From Scilla litardierei (taxonomy: Eukaryota; Streptophyta; Magnoliopsida; Asparagales; Asparagaceae), in assembly GCA_030789695.1 (NCBI GenBank), contig CM061142.1, positions 281,349,043-281,413,042 of the forward strand: 64,000 bases of DNA, given 5' to 3'. This document shows, in pieces, positions 53,953 through 64,000 of this stretch (within the stretch, counting starts at the first letter, position 1; every line of letters begins with the position of its first letter). A model generated the notes under the pieces. That model was given only the letters and a program-made list of their open reading frames with translations. It did no database searches and was not told the origin of the DNA. The position numbers and the translations under genes are program-made.

Positions 53953-54855
53953 CTAAGGAGTAGAAAACAAATATGGATAACGCTCTCGTATCTCATCTTC
54001 TCGCTCCCAGGTAGACTCTCCTGGCGAGTCACGACGCCACATCACTCTGACTAGATCTATAGTCTTGTTCCTGAAGACTTTCTGACGTCGATCTAAGATC
54101 TCCACTGGTTGCTGTTCGTACGTCAGATCTGGTCGAACTGTGATCTCTGAGTAATCCACAGCATGAGAAGGGTCGTTAATATAACGACGGAGCTGGGACA
54201 CATGAAAGACGTCATGAACTCCCTCTAAGGACGGTGGCAAAGCTAAGCGATAAGCTACTTATCCAACTCGCTCTAGCACATCGAATGGTCCAATATACCT
54301 CGGACTAAGCTTGCCTCTCTTCCCAAATCGAATCACTCCTCGATTCGGTGAGATCTTCAGAAACACATGATCTCCCGGCTGAAACTCCAAAGGACGCCGT
54401 TTAGCATCTGCCCAATGCTTATAACGGTCCTGAGCGATTCGAATCTTGTCTCTGATATCTCGCACAACATCAACTGCTTCCACTATCATCTCTGGGCCCA
54501 GGAGCTCTCGATCACCAACGTCGTCCCAACTCAACGGCGATCGACATTTTCTCCCGTAGAGAGCCGCAAAAGGCGCCATGCCAATGCTTGCCTGGTAGCT
54601 GTTGTTGTAGGAAAACTCCACCAGGTGCAAATGATCCTCCCATGAGCCCTTGAGATCCAACATGCAAGCTCTCAGCATATCTTCCAAGATCTGAATGGTA
54701 CGTTCTGACTGGCCATCTGTCTGCGGGTGATACGCAGTACTGAACTTCAGACTGGTACCCAGATTGGTCTGTAGACTCTTCCAGAACTGAGATGTGAATC
54801 TCGTATCACGATCTGATACGATGCTCACAGGGACTCCATGCAAGCGCACGATCTC
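53953..54855 (-). CDS. pol: Integrase end and chromodomain (last pol exon)
   Basis: The frame enters from a candidate intron at 54856-54924 and includes the second catalytic Asp ([13 protein letters not shown]), [14 protein letters not shown] with the catalytic Glu position, [14 protein letters not shown], the [11 protein letters not shown]-terminal domain and SPRYIGPF. It then has [12 protein letters not shown] and a chromodomain-like end ([16 protein letters not shown], then [14 protein letters not shown]). One TAA at 54259-54261 interrupts it ([15 protein letters not shown]), one C-to-T step from CAA. Chromodomains of this class are thought to target integration to heterochromatin. Ends at 53953. 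Confidence 0.85.
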
Positions 54856-54924
54856 CTACACGACATAGTTTACATCACGACTAGTACTAGGAGGAAATTA
54901 TTAAGGTATGAGTTAGGTCATTAC
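54856..54924 (-). other. Candidate intron in integrase
   Basis: 69 nt beginning GTAATGAC and ending CGTGTAG. It separates KYME from [10 protein letters not shown]; removal restores the integrase frame without loss. Retained, it gives stops. Confidence 0.65.
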
Positions 54925-56145
54925 CTCCATATATTTCCTTGCTAATATCTCCGTGGATTGCCCAACTCGGAAAGGTATAAAGTGCGCAGACTTGGTCAAT
55001 CGATCAACTATGACCCAGATCGCGTCGTTCTGCCTGGTGCTCCGAGGTAAGCCAGTCACGAAGTCCATCGTGATGTGATGCCACTTCCACTCGGGAATCG
55101 GCAGAGGTTGTAGTAATCCGGCAATGCGATGATGTTCAGCCTTCACTTGCTGACACACGAGGCACTTGGCAACGCTCCGTGCCACACTTCTCTTCATTCC
55201 ATGCCACCAGAAATTCTGTCGAAGATCCTTGTACATCTTAGTACCTCCAGGATGAATAGAATAAGGTGAACTGTGAGCCTCATTCATCAACTCTTCTCTG
55301 ATATCTCCTGCAGGTACGCAGATCCTGCTACCATATCTTAAAGATCCATCTGCGTGAATCAGAAAATCTGTTCGAAGTCCTGCTTCGACTTGTTCTCTGA
55401 TCTTCTTCAATTTAGCATCTCCATCTTGAGCAGTCTTGATTCGATCCACGACCGTCGATTGAATTTGCATGTTCATCAACGACGATGTGACTCCCGGTAG
55501 AACAGCTTCAACATTCATCCTTCGCAGATCCTGCTGCAATCTCCACTGAGCTGTGAGAATCATCACTTCGGGCAGTCGACTCAAAGCATCCGGTACGACA
55601 TTCACCTTCCCTGGATGATACTGAAGATCGATGTCGTAGTCTGCCATCAATTCCAACCATCTACGATGTCTCATATTTAGTTCCTTCTGGGTGAATATAT
55701 ATTTCAAACTTTTGTGATCAGTGAAAATTTTCACTTTCTCACTCAGTAAGAAATGTCGCCAGATCTTTAGTGCAAAGATGACGGCAGCTAACTCCAAGTC
55801 GTGAGTCGGATAATTCTTCTCGTGGATCTTCAACTGTCGAGAAGCATAAGCGACTACATGACCGTGCTGGTGCAGAACGCATCCAAGTCCCTTGCCTGAT
55901 GCGTCGCAGAAAATTTCGAAGCCTCCGCTTCTGTCCGGAATAGCTAAGACTGGTGCAGTAGTCAGTCTCTCCTTCAAGGTAGAAAAAGCTTGCTCACAAG
56001 AGTCTGACCAACTGAACTTAACATCCTTCCTCGTCAATTTCGTCATCGGCTCAGCTATTCTCGAGAAATCCTTGATAAATCTGCGGTAGTATCCAACCAA
56101 TCCAAGGAAACTCCTGATGTCCGAGGCCGATCGAGGTGCATGCCA
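54925..56145 (-). CDS. pol: RNase H and integrase core of the chromodomain element
   Basis: Begins after a one-base frameshift near 56140-56150 with [17 protein letters not shown], the end of RT. RNase H follows: [56 protein letters not shown]. The integrase zinc region ([13 protein letters not shown]...CLVCQQVK) and the first catalytic Asp ([12 protein letters not shown]) come next. The frame ends at the 69-nt candidate intron. All named catalytic residues are present. Confidence 0.9.
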
Positions 56146-57349
56146 TCACTGACTGCTTTGACCTTCTCCGGATCCACTGAGATACCAGCTCCCGATACTA
56201 CATGCCCAAGAAATGCAATTCTATCCAGCCAGAATTCGCATTTGCTGTACTTGGCATACAGTCTATGGTGACGGAGCGTCTCCAACACTATCTTCAGATG
56301 TTCTGCATGCTCTTCCTCGCTCTTCGAGTACACCAAGATATCGTCTATGAAGATCACTACGAACTTGTCAAGGAAGTCGTAAAAGATAAGGTTCATGAGA
56401 TTCATGAACACAGCAGGAGCGTTGGTCACACCGAATGGCATGACAACGAACTCGTAATGCCCGTACTTAGTCCGAAAAGCGGTCTTGAGCACATCTTCCT
56501 TTTTGACTCTGACTTGATGGTATCCGCTCCGGAGATCCAACTTTGAAAATACCCTCGATCCACCAAGCTGATGGAAGATGTCATCAATACGGGGCAGCGG
56601 GTACTTGGTTTTCACTGTGATCTGATTCAACTCTCGGTAATCAATGCACATTCTCCTCGATCCATCCTTCTTCTTTACCAGCAAGACGGGTGCACCCCAG
56701 GGAGATACACTAGGATGAATGAAACCCTTCTGTAGTAGCTCATCCAACTGCTTTCTTAACTCTTCTAATTCTGCAGGAGCCATACGGTACGGCGCCTTCG
56801 AAATTGGTTGAGCTCCTGGCATAAGATCAATGCCAAACTCCAACGCTCGATCGGGCGGTAGTCCAGAAATGTCTTCAGGGAAGACGTCTTCGAAATCTCG
56901 CACTACTGCAGGCTTCTCTGGTTCAACAATCATAGATGCAATGGTCAATTGGTAAGGCTGGGCTCGGAACTTAACAGGTCCAAGCGAACGTCCTCCGCCG
57001 ACAAACTCGAACACTGGGTGGTCAGGAATTTCGAACACCACTTTCTTCCGGTGACAGTCGATCGTGGCATAAAAAGCTCCTAACCAGTCAATGCCGAGAA
57101 TAGCATCAAAGTTGGGTAGGTCGTGGACGATGAAATTAGCATATAATTCGTGTCCACTAATCACCAACGGGCATGGTCTACATCCCAGTGCAACCTTCAC
57201 TACACCATTTCCAGTTGTAATGTTCCAACACTTGGGAAGTGTATAGGTGGGTATCGAGTGTTCGACTACGAACTTCCGAGATAGGATGCACATGGAAGCT
57301 CCAGAATCGAACAGGGTCAAGGCCGGGTGAGATGAAACTAAGATGACAC
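56146..57349 (-). CDS. pol: Protease and reverse transcriptase of the chromodomain element
   Basis: Starts after the candidate intron 57350-57433. The protease has [14 protein letters not shown] and the GIDWL motif. The RT core has [47 protein letters not shown] and the active-site segment [12 protein letters not shown] frameshift near 56140-56150 separates it from the RNase H frame. The Asp pair of RT and the protease Asp are intact, so these domains look recently functional. Confidence 0.93.
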
Positions 57350-57433
57350 CTAAGGGTAACATGCAACTAAATTAACATGGATATAACTAATCAAATATAA
57401 TGCATGAATAAGGAAGACTAGTATAGAAGTTAC
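57350..57433 (-). other. Candidate intron between gag linker and protease
   Basis: 84 nt, GTAACTTC donor and ACCCTTAG acceptor. Exon 1 (…DGVIAG) is in the gag frame and joins exactly to [18 protein letters not shown] of the protease. The intron contains in-frame stops. Confidence 0.7.
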
Positions 57434-57569
57434 CTGCAATAACTCCGTCCTCAGTCTCGGCCTCCACTGCAGTCATCGTGAAGGCTTGCCTCTTAGGCTG
57501 AACGACCTGCTGGAAAGCCTGTTTCTGAGGAATGAGAGGCGCTCCACGTCCAGCGACTACTGGAGCTCT
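57434..57569 (-). CDS. Linker between gag stop and candidate intron
   Basis: In the gag frame after the TAG at 57570-57572, about 45 codons rich in Gln, Pro and Val and then acidic (VEAETEDGVIAG). It links gag to protease if the TAG is read through or was once CAG. Confidence 0.6.
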
Positions 57570-58529
57570 CTACTGCTGAACTCCAGTTGGTGCCTTCTGA
57601 AGTTGATTGGCATGTCGACAATCCTTCACTGAATGCGTAGCGTCGCCACAAATCAAGCACTGGCCCAGAAACCTCCTGCACTGCTCCTTCACATGACCAG
57701 CCTTGCCACAAAAATGGCACAACTTCGGAGTAGGCCCACCCGGTCTCTTAAACTGCACGGACTGATTAGGCTTGAACCCAGGCCTAACCACAGCTCTGGC
57801 CTGCTCCATAGGCCTCTTTCCAGCACCTGAATACTGCCCTCTCTTCTGATTGGCAATCAGCTCCTGTCTCTTGGCAGCTATCAGTAACTTCTGGTAAGAG
57901 TCTAAGTCCGAAGAGGAAATCAGACTCTGCAGCTCCAAAGATAAACCTTGTAAGAATTTCTGAGCTCGATCCTCAGCAGTCTCCACCATCTTCGGCGTAA
58001 AGCGACTCAGTCTCATGAACTCTTGGTGGTACTGGTCCACCGTCAGATTCCCTTGCTTCAGATTGATAAACTGCTGCATCAGCTCTCTCTTGGCAGCTCG
58101 AGGGAAATACTCATCATTAAATCTCGCCTTGAAAGTGGCCCAGGGGATAGGTTTCGCCAACAGCTGCTCTTCTGACTCCCACCAACTGCGGGCATTGTCC
58201 TTCAGTTGCTTCTTCACTAAGTCAACCCATCCAGCCGGGTTAACCTTCGAGAGAAGCAGGTTATCCTCTGTGTTCTTCATCCATTCATCTGCAGCTAATG
58301 ATCCTTCTGACCCAGTGAAATATGATGGGCCCAGCTCCCGAAACTGCTTCGCTCCTGGCTCGAAGCGAGGGGCATTCTGAAGCATGCCCTGCTGAACCTG
58401 CATCATCTGATGCATCATCCTCATCATCTCAGCCGTGGTGGGTTCTCTATCAGCATCCGCAACACGTCCTGCTCCACCACCAGCTCCAGGTCCACTGCCA
58501 GCTCCTCGAGTAATGCGTCTACCGGCCAT
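57570..58529 (-). CDS. gag: gag of the chromodomain element
   Basis: 319 codons from ATG 58529. It has a Gly-rich N-terminus, a Met-rich helix (EMMRMMHQMMQVQQGML), the gag core (WMKNTEDNLLLSKV, ARSWWE, FKARFNDEYFPRAAKRELMQQF) and two CCHC knuckles: CHFCGKAGHVKEQC and CLICGDATHSVKDC. It ends QQ-TAG at 57570 in a Gln-rich context, in the same frame as pol. The stop may regulate the gag to gag-pol ratio or be a CAG-to-TAG mutation. Otherwise intact. Confidence 0.92.
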   Translation of the reverse strand: MAGRRITRGAGSGPGAGGGAGRVADADREPTTAEMMRMMHQMMQVQQGMLQNAPRFEPGAKQFRELGPSYFTGSEGSLAADEWMKNTEDNLLLSKVNPAGWVDLVKKQLKDNARSWWESEEQLLAKPIPWATFKARFNDEYFPRAAKRELMQQFINLKQGNLTVDQYHQEFMRLSRFTPKMVETAEDRAQKFLQGLSLELQSLISSSDLDSYQKLLIAAKRQELIANQKRGQYSGAGKRPMEQARAVVRPGFKPNQSVQFKRPGGPTPKLCHFCGKAGHVKEQCRRFLGQCLICGDATHSVKDCRHANQLQKAPTGVQQ

Positions 58530-58669
58530 CTAAGACAAGGAAATGTTCAGATTAGACTTAATCATGACTCGAATGTTATGAATATTTAAATGGATGTTGT
58601 TATCATTATTGTTGTTTCGATATTTCGCAGATGCAAAAAGGAGGACCTGCATGGGCCACCACTAAAACC
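58530..58669 (-). other. Leader between gag and 5' LTR, primer site unclear
   Basis: 140 bp. On the minus strand TGGTGGCCCATGC starts about eight bases after the LTR. It begins with TGG but is not the usual initiator tRNA-Met primer site, so I leave the primer unidentified. Confidence 0.4.
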
Positions 58670-61526
58670 TGTCACGCCCCGCTTCCCTAATATGGAAGGC
58701 GAGACGTGAGGAGGTCCGCTCAGACGTGGAGCTGTGAAGCTGCAGTCTGATAAGCGTCTGTAAAAAATTTCGAAAAGTAGCAGGTCCTTGCATTGCGACG
58801 AAACAACAACAATAATAAAGCAGATTAAAGAACATCCACCACAACATCCAATAATTATTAATTATTACAACATCACAGATTAGTCACAAAAGTACAAGTC
58901 TGAACAATAGGCCTAAAGCATGACCTAAACATAAACATCGAGGCATATAGGTGCTACACACCGAAATCTAACAGCAACTATAAAAGCAGCAACAACTAAA
59001 AGAAGTCTCTAGGTGAGACTAGGACTGGTCACCGGTGTCCTCGAACTCGGTCTCAGTAGGGACCTCAAACTCAGCGTCAACGAACTGCTCGTCCTCTGCT
59101 ACCTGCTCTGTCTCAAAGTCTGACATGTGACACCCAAAGAGAAAAGGGCACATGTCAGCAAAAGTCTCCCAAGGGAAGCGGAGAACTTTTGTGCAAGGAT
59201 ACAAATATAGAAAACGACTAGCAGTTCTAAACAATATGAAATGACATTTAAAGAGTGCAATAGTTTAAATGACATGATGCATGCACGCCGTAGCAGAAAC
59301 TACGAAAACACTATTTCACGATTTTCACGAAACATTAACTTTTCACATTGTGCACAGAGTTTACGCCTTACAGCTGAAGTGGCTGTACGGGCACACTTCT
59401 ACGCTGAGTGGTCGCTTAACCCTACCCCTCCACGTGTATCGAGCGTTGGTTTCCCAACAACACTGTGCTCGCTTCTGGATCACGAGCCAGGAAGTGTTTT
59501 TCATTTGGCGTAGGGGTGCACCTAGCCTCAATAGCAATAACATTTGTAGCGTGTGCTACTCAATCATGAAGAACATATGATGCATGACATGACATGGCAA
59601 TGAGCAGATAAATTGTGTACCGTTAATTGAAATTTAAACATGGCATGGCAGCATGAATGAAAGCAGGTAAAGTGTCGGATCTAGTTTCGTTGTCAAACTA
59701 GATCAAATAGGGCGTCTAGGCAGCTATCATTTGACTGCCTAGTCTCTTTTACGCTAACAGACAAATTGGCCTAAAAACGTTGCCTAAACATTTACTGGCA
59801 AGTATCACTTGCCTGTTTCCGGTGATATCGGTTGTCGTGGGTTCATCTGGACGGGTACTACGTAACGACACGTCCGGTTTTCTGTTTTGGTTAAACAAGT
59901 TAACGAATTAGGTCCATTGCAAGATAAGCACAAAATTTAGTTAACCTCTAAATTAGGTTCGTCAGATTTTTATCAGGGTCTCATGCTAGGGTGGTGTTTA
60001 TATAGCGTTACACTAACATGATACGCCTCATTAACTTAATATTTATCAACCTAACGTTGTTTAAAAAATTACTAAAATGGTGAAATCAAATTAACATTTA
60101 AACTTATAACGCTAACTAATATTAACAATTAACTAACTAATTAAGCTAATTAACTCACTAGTCTAATTACATGGCTTAACATAGTATTTATTAATTCACC
60201 TACTAACTTTGACTAAAAGGGGTAACATGTTAACATGTTTCAAAATTTATCATTATATAATAAATAACCCTATCCCTACTCTCTTTCTCTCTCATCTGTC
60301 TTTACCCTATACAAAGGCTGCCACCAACTTTCTTTAATAATTAATTCTTTCTTTACTCTTCTCTTAGTCTGCTTCTCTCTGTTCTTTCTTTCTTATCCCT
60401 TTTTTTTTCTTTAGTCTTGTTTTCATTCGGTTGCAGCAAACACAAGCAAAGGGAGAGTACTCACTCACGGGGAAGAGAAGCGACGCACGCGCGGAAGAGG
60501 GGGGCGGACGGCCGGCGACTGGGCGACGGCGGCGGCTCCGTGCGGGGGGCGGCGGTGCTCCGGCCTGTGGCGGCGCAGGGAGCTTCTCCGAGCGGCGGCG
60601 TGCGCGGATCTGTGCTGGAGGCGACGGCGGCGCGCGCGGGTGGCCGGCAGCGGCTAGGGCTGCGCGCGCGTGCGTGCGTGGGTGAGAGGGGGGGGTGGAG
60701 GAGACCGGTTCTAGGAAGGAGAAGGAGGAGGAAGAAGAAGAAGTTGAGGGTTTATTTAAAATTCAAATCTGAAGCTATTTCAGATTTGTGTGTCTCTCTC
60801 TCATTTTCAGATTTGGGTGTTTTTGAATTCTGATTTCTGTTTGGGGTTTGATTTTGAGGATTTTGGTTTTGGGAAGAATTTGGAGATTTGATTTGTTTGA
60901 GGGCTGTTTTTGACGGGGATTTGGGTTTGATTTCTGAAATCTGATTTGGGAAATTTGGTTGTTGGTTGAATGGGTTGTATCTGGTTTGTTTTGTTTGCAG
61001 GAGAAGAGGAAGATTGCATAGTTCGTTCATCAAGAGAGAACGTTGGCTTTTAAGAAAATGAGCAGGGAGACATCTTCCTTCATTTTGTCAAAGCAGAATT
61101 AATTTGATTGGGATGTGTAGTTAATGAAATCTTTAGACTTTTGTAGAGACGTGTTACTTTTTCTCAAACGAAAACAAGGAACAAAGAGAAGCCAACTTTG
61201 ATTTCAGAAGTGATTGTTTAAAACGTGTGTGTTGTCGTGTAGTTAAGGGTTAAGGTAAAAACGTAATTAACGTAATTAGTCATCATTAAAAATGGAAAAG
61301 TAATTAGTGAAATTAATTAAAGAAATTAAGATTTTGTAATTAGTAAAATGTAATTAGCAGGATAATTAAGTTAAATTAAGGCTTGATGGTAAATATCGAC
61401 GATACGGTAAAACGAAAACAGTGACGCGCTCGCGTTGACACGTACGGACGAAAAAGTAACTGGATAACAGAAATAAAATACTGGCACGCCCAAACGAAAA
61501 CGCACCTAAAAATACTGGCCGTTACA
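58670..61526 (-). repeat. 5' LTR of the chromodomain element
   Basis: 2857 bp, near-identical to 51043-53907; GTAGA follows. Confidence 0.95.
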
Positions 61527-61531
61527 GTAGA
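61527..61531. repeat. Target-site duplication GTAGA, right copy
   Basis: Matches 51038-51042. Confidence 0.93.
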
Positions 61532-61533
61532 GT

Positions 61534-62385
61534 TGTTTTTAATGTGTGCTGCAAAATCATATTCCATGGGCCCTCTCCTCTGAATGGTTGTGGGACTTAA
61601 ATGCTCCTTGTATTCTCTTGGCAACCGACAGCAAAGAGGAAGGCCATGGCACTCATTTCCAGTGGCTCTAATTTCTTCTAAAGAGAAAAAAGAAAGGCTG
61701 GCTCCCATTCTTTTTTGCAGAGCATGCTGCCATTTTCGAAGAGAAAATGGAGGTCTTGGATCTGAAATTGGAGTGGAAGAAAGCTAGGTTATTGAAGAAC
61801 CAAGAGAGCTTCTTCTTGTGTGAAATCCATGGTGAGTGTCTTGCTTCTTCCTCTAGCTTGAGATCTAGAGTCTCTTGGGGAGTATCCTAGCTTTTGGGAA
61901 CTCTATTACCAAGGAGTGATCTCTACTGGTGTGGGATTGGCCCCTTGAGAAACTCTACATGTTGCAGGAGCATTGTTATTAAGGATTTCCACTTGGTTGA
62001 GAGAGTATGTGAGCTTGATGAGAGATCTAGGTTAGGTCTTGTTGCTTGGAGCTATTCTCTCATTGTAGCAGAGAAAAATGAAAATGAGGTCGGTGTATGC
62101 CTTACTTGATCATTAGTGAAACCGGGTGCATTGGATGCTGGACGTAGGTTGTTCGCTACCGAACTAGAGTAAATCTCCGCGTCTCTTTTGTGATGCTCTT
62201 ACTTTGATATGATTGTTTCGTCGCAAGATCGTTGAGAGTGTTGGTAGTTAGTGACGACTCTCTTGTGCATGTGAGGTATTTGGTTTTATGCCTAGGTGAC
62301 GCCTCGGTTGATTTGAGCCTTGGGATCATGTGTGTGCCATTGTGTACCTAGCCTAAGTGTTAGGGAGGTGCACGGAGAACCAACA
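61534..62385 (+). repeat. 3' LTR of the copia element
   Basis: Starts TGTTTTTAATG and ends ACCAACA; counterpart of 46616-47496. It is only two bases away from the TSD of the nested element. Confidence 0.88.
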
Positions 62386-62390
62386 CATAT
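62386..62390. repeat. Target-site duplication CATAT, right copy
   Basis: Matches 46611-46615. Confidence 0.92.
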
Positions 62391-63047
62391 GTGGCTTCCT
62401 TTGGTGAATTTGGTTTAACACAACCTGGAAGAGTTATAGGCATTTGACACCCTATGAAGTCGTGTATGGAAGGCAACCTCTTGCCTTGGTTTCATACGTG
62501 CCTCTGACCTCCAAATAACAAGCTATAGATGCAGCATTATTTTCCAGGAAAATCGTCATGCAATTTCTCAAGGAAAACTTCGTTAAAACAACAGACCGGA
62601 TGAAAAAGATATGCGGATTCTCACAGGATGGAGAGGGAATTCCAGGTAGGTGATTGGGTTTACTTGAGGATCTAGCCTTACAAACAACTCAGCGACTTAG
62701 TTCAAAAACCACACAAGCTCTCACCCAAATTTTATTGCCCTTATCAAGTTCTGAAAAAAAAATGGACCTGTCAAATACAAGTTGGCTCTACCAACAGCGA
62801 AGATTCATCGTGTATTTCATGTTTTCCAGCTCAAGACGAAGGTAGGATCTTAGATTGTAGTGCAAAGCACCCAACCATGCTATGTGGAAGAAATCGTGGA
62901 TGAACATGAATCTATTTTGAGTAGGAGGGCAATAAAAATTCGGAATGCCTTGGTATCCCAGGTTTTAGTAAAGGATTCTACCTAGATAAATTACTTGGAC
63001 TTGGTAAAGAAATTTCAGCCTTCGACCACGAGGCAAGATAGCAAAAT
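62391..63047 (+). pseudogene. pol: Integrase end of the decayed gypsy element, right half
   Basis: Continues the integrase cut at 46615: a WLPL start, TPYEVVYGRQPLALVSYVPL, then a RMKK helix, and in other frames the GDWVYL, KLSPKFY and HRVFHVSQL-like segments. It is full of stops and frameshifts and ends near the purine tract before the LTR at 63061. Confidence 0.78.
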
Positions 63048-63060
63048 AGGGGGGAGAGAA
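63048..63060 (+). other. Polypurine tract of the decayed gypsy element
   Basis: AGGGGGGAGAGAA immediately before the LTR start TGTTGGGTGC. Confidence 0.7.
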
Positions 63061-63639
63061 TGTTGGGTGCTCGGAGGAGCAGACGCAAGCGCGTACATAA
63101 GTATCAGTAAGGTTGAAGCCCAAGCGTTGGATGAAGCGGAGTCTAATCATCAGACCGTCTGTGTGACCGCTGTTCCACCTGCATGCACAAGTCCCAATTA
63201 TAGATGTTGTAAGTGAAGCTTTTGCAGCCGTCAATTGGAACCTAAAGTGTGGGGCCCTTGGCGGTTGAGATCCTAACCGAATGAAGCCACTACTGTTCAT
63301 CTTTTTTCTCAGCTGTGATTCCTCCAGGATCTGTTGGATTCTGTGCTCTCTTTCTCCCTGATTCAAAGACGAAGCCGAACAGAATTCAGGTAATGGTTAT
63401 TAGCTGGTTGTTAGCCCCTAACAGTTGTCCAAAAATCTTATAATTAGGTGTTGTTAGAGCTGTTACAACCACCTAACAAATCTCATTATATAAGTGAGTT
63501 CAATTTTAAGAGAGATGGTTGCCTGAGAAATTACAACAAATTTGTCACTCTCTTGCAATAATCAAATTTCATGCATTACTTTTCTCTCTCAAATTTTAGT
63601 TTTCGTTTCAATTTCATTCCTTATCTCAAGAAATCTACA
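63061..63639 (+). repeat. 3' LTR of the decayed gypsy element
   Basis: Starts TGTTGGGTGCTCGGAGGAGC; a TATATAAG box is at 63487-63494; the end is placed at ...AATCTACA but is uncertain because only a fragment of the other LTR survives (46070-46190). Confidence 0.55.
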
Positions 63640-64000
63640 GCAATGTCGCAAGCCAGCAGCCACGTTGAGGCTAGGTCTCTCTCAACAGATATCCATGGCA
63701 ATGTGATACAATCATCACTTATAGGAGGGGCGCGTGCGCCCGGCTGAACCAGGGGTGATTTCGTAAATTCTGAACTTGGGGGGGGGCTTTTTCGCACAAT
63801 TGTTAAATCTGTATTTTCTCCCTTTATTAGCTAGGGCCGGCCATGTGTATTTTTTTATTGTGAAGATCATTGTTCTAGGTGTCCACAAACCCTAGCCGGG
63901 AGACTTAGGCTTTCGTCTCGAAGAGAAAGCTCGGAGAGAGGCATTCGCTCGAATATAGGCCATTTATCTTTTATTTTCAGATCTTCCAATAATAACAATT
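63640..64000. other. Unassigned right-hand end
   Basis: No gene, LTR boundary or domain recognised. There is a run of nine G near 63779. It could be another LTR or host sequence. Confidence 0.3.

Larger units (their letters stand above)
51043..61526 (-). mobile_element. Chromodomain Ty3/gypsy element (Tekay/Del-like), young
   Basis: 10,484 bp on the minus strand, flanked by GTAGA. LTRs are 2865 bp (51043-53907) and 2857 bp (58670-61526) with only about 15-20 differences by eye plus a small indel. gag is intact to a TAG, followed by protease, RT, RNase H, integrase and a C-terminal chromodomain, with one frameshift, one extra stop and two candidate introns. It is the only element in the window with all coding domains. 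Long LTRs, a chromodomain and FIDDILVYS fit the Tekay clade. Confidence 0.95.
46616..62385 (+). mobile_element. Copia element with a nested chromodomain gypsy element
   Basis: LTRs are 46616-47496 (881 bp) and 61534-62385 (852 bp), flanked by CATAT. The internal part (47497-51042) has gag, a zinc knuckle and integrase but no RT or RNase H. The element 51043-61526 is inserted next to the 3' LTR. LTR divergence is much higher than in the nested element, so this is the older insertion. Confidence 0.92.

Noticed and set aside
58640..58663. Initiator tRNA-Met primer site for the chromodomain element
   Set aside because: The sequence TGGTGGCCCATGC does not match TGGTATCAGAGC; a likeness to an internal part of tRNA-Met is probably chance.

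Overview
The window looks like repeat-rich nuclear DNA from a flowering plant, built almost entirely of nested LTR retrotransposons. The evidence is Ty3/gypsy Athila-type, Tat-type and chromodomain elements, Ty1/copia Sirevirus-type LTRs, primer sites matching plant tRNA-Asp and initiator tRNA-Met, and 5-bp target-site duplications (TSDs). I cannot name the species. There is no rRNA or tRNA gene and no convincing intact host gene. One short antisense exon-like remnant (45803-45922) may be of host origin.

Layout. (1) 1-21087 is an Athila-like element on the minus strand, running off the left edge. It keeps gag, protease and ORF2 but has lost RT, RNase H and integrase. A second Athila-like element (2212-13114, TSD GTAAC) sits inside the proline-rich tail of its ORF2; that inner copy keeps RT, RNase H, integrase and ORF2 but lacks gag and protease. 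(2) 21088-21842 is an older LTR remnant. (3) 21843 to about 26.4 kb is a plus-strand relative of the inner element with 5' LTR, gag and protease only. (4) 26.4-28.8 kb is the 5' end of a minus-strand copia element whose LTR holds a 444-bp palindrome. (5) 28.8-35.1 kb is the 3' part of a plus-strand Sirevirus: an ORF2 split by a solo LTR (30080-31800, TSD TATCT), polypurine tracts and the 3' LTR. (6) 35.1-37.0 kb is a decayed copia RT. (7) 37928-45620 (TSD ATTTC) is a Tat-like element with gag and a long antisense ORF but no pol. (8) 46.0-63.6 kb is a decayed gypsy element split by a copia element (46616-62385, TSD CATAT), itself split by a young chromodomain gypsy element (51043-61526, TSD GTAGA).

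The main pattern is regulatory. In both Athila-like elements an array of an element-specific palindrome followed by a TATA box occurs twice: in U3 of the LTR, and inside the element just before ORF2. ORF2 therefore seems to have its own promoter copied from, or co-regulated with, the LTR promoter. The palindrome differs between elements (ACTCGGCCGAGT versus ACCGATCGGT), and the Sirevirus LTRs carry arrays of yet other motifs.

A second pattern is RNA structure. The 5' leaders contain series of hairpins whose stems differ while loops and order are kept: five stems around one 14-nt loop in the outer Athila LTR, and six collinear hairpins shared by two diverged Sirevirus LTRs. A small hairpin with loop AGGCAA between pol and ORF2 is conserved in both Athila elements with three compensated base pairs. 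All coordinates and pairings were read by hand; no folding or database search was run.
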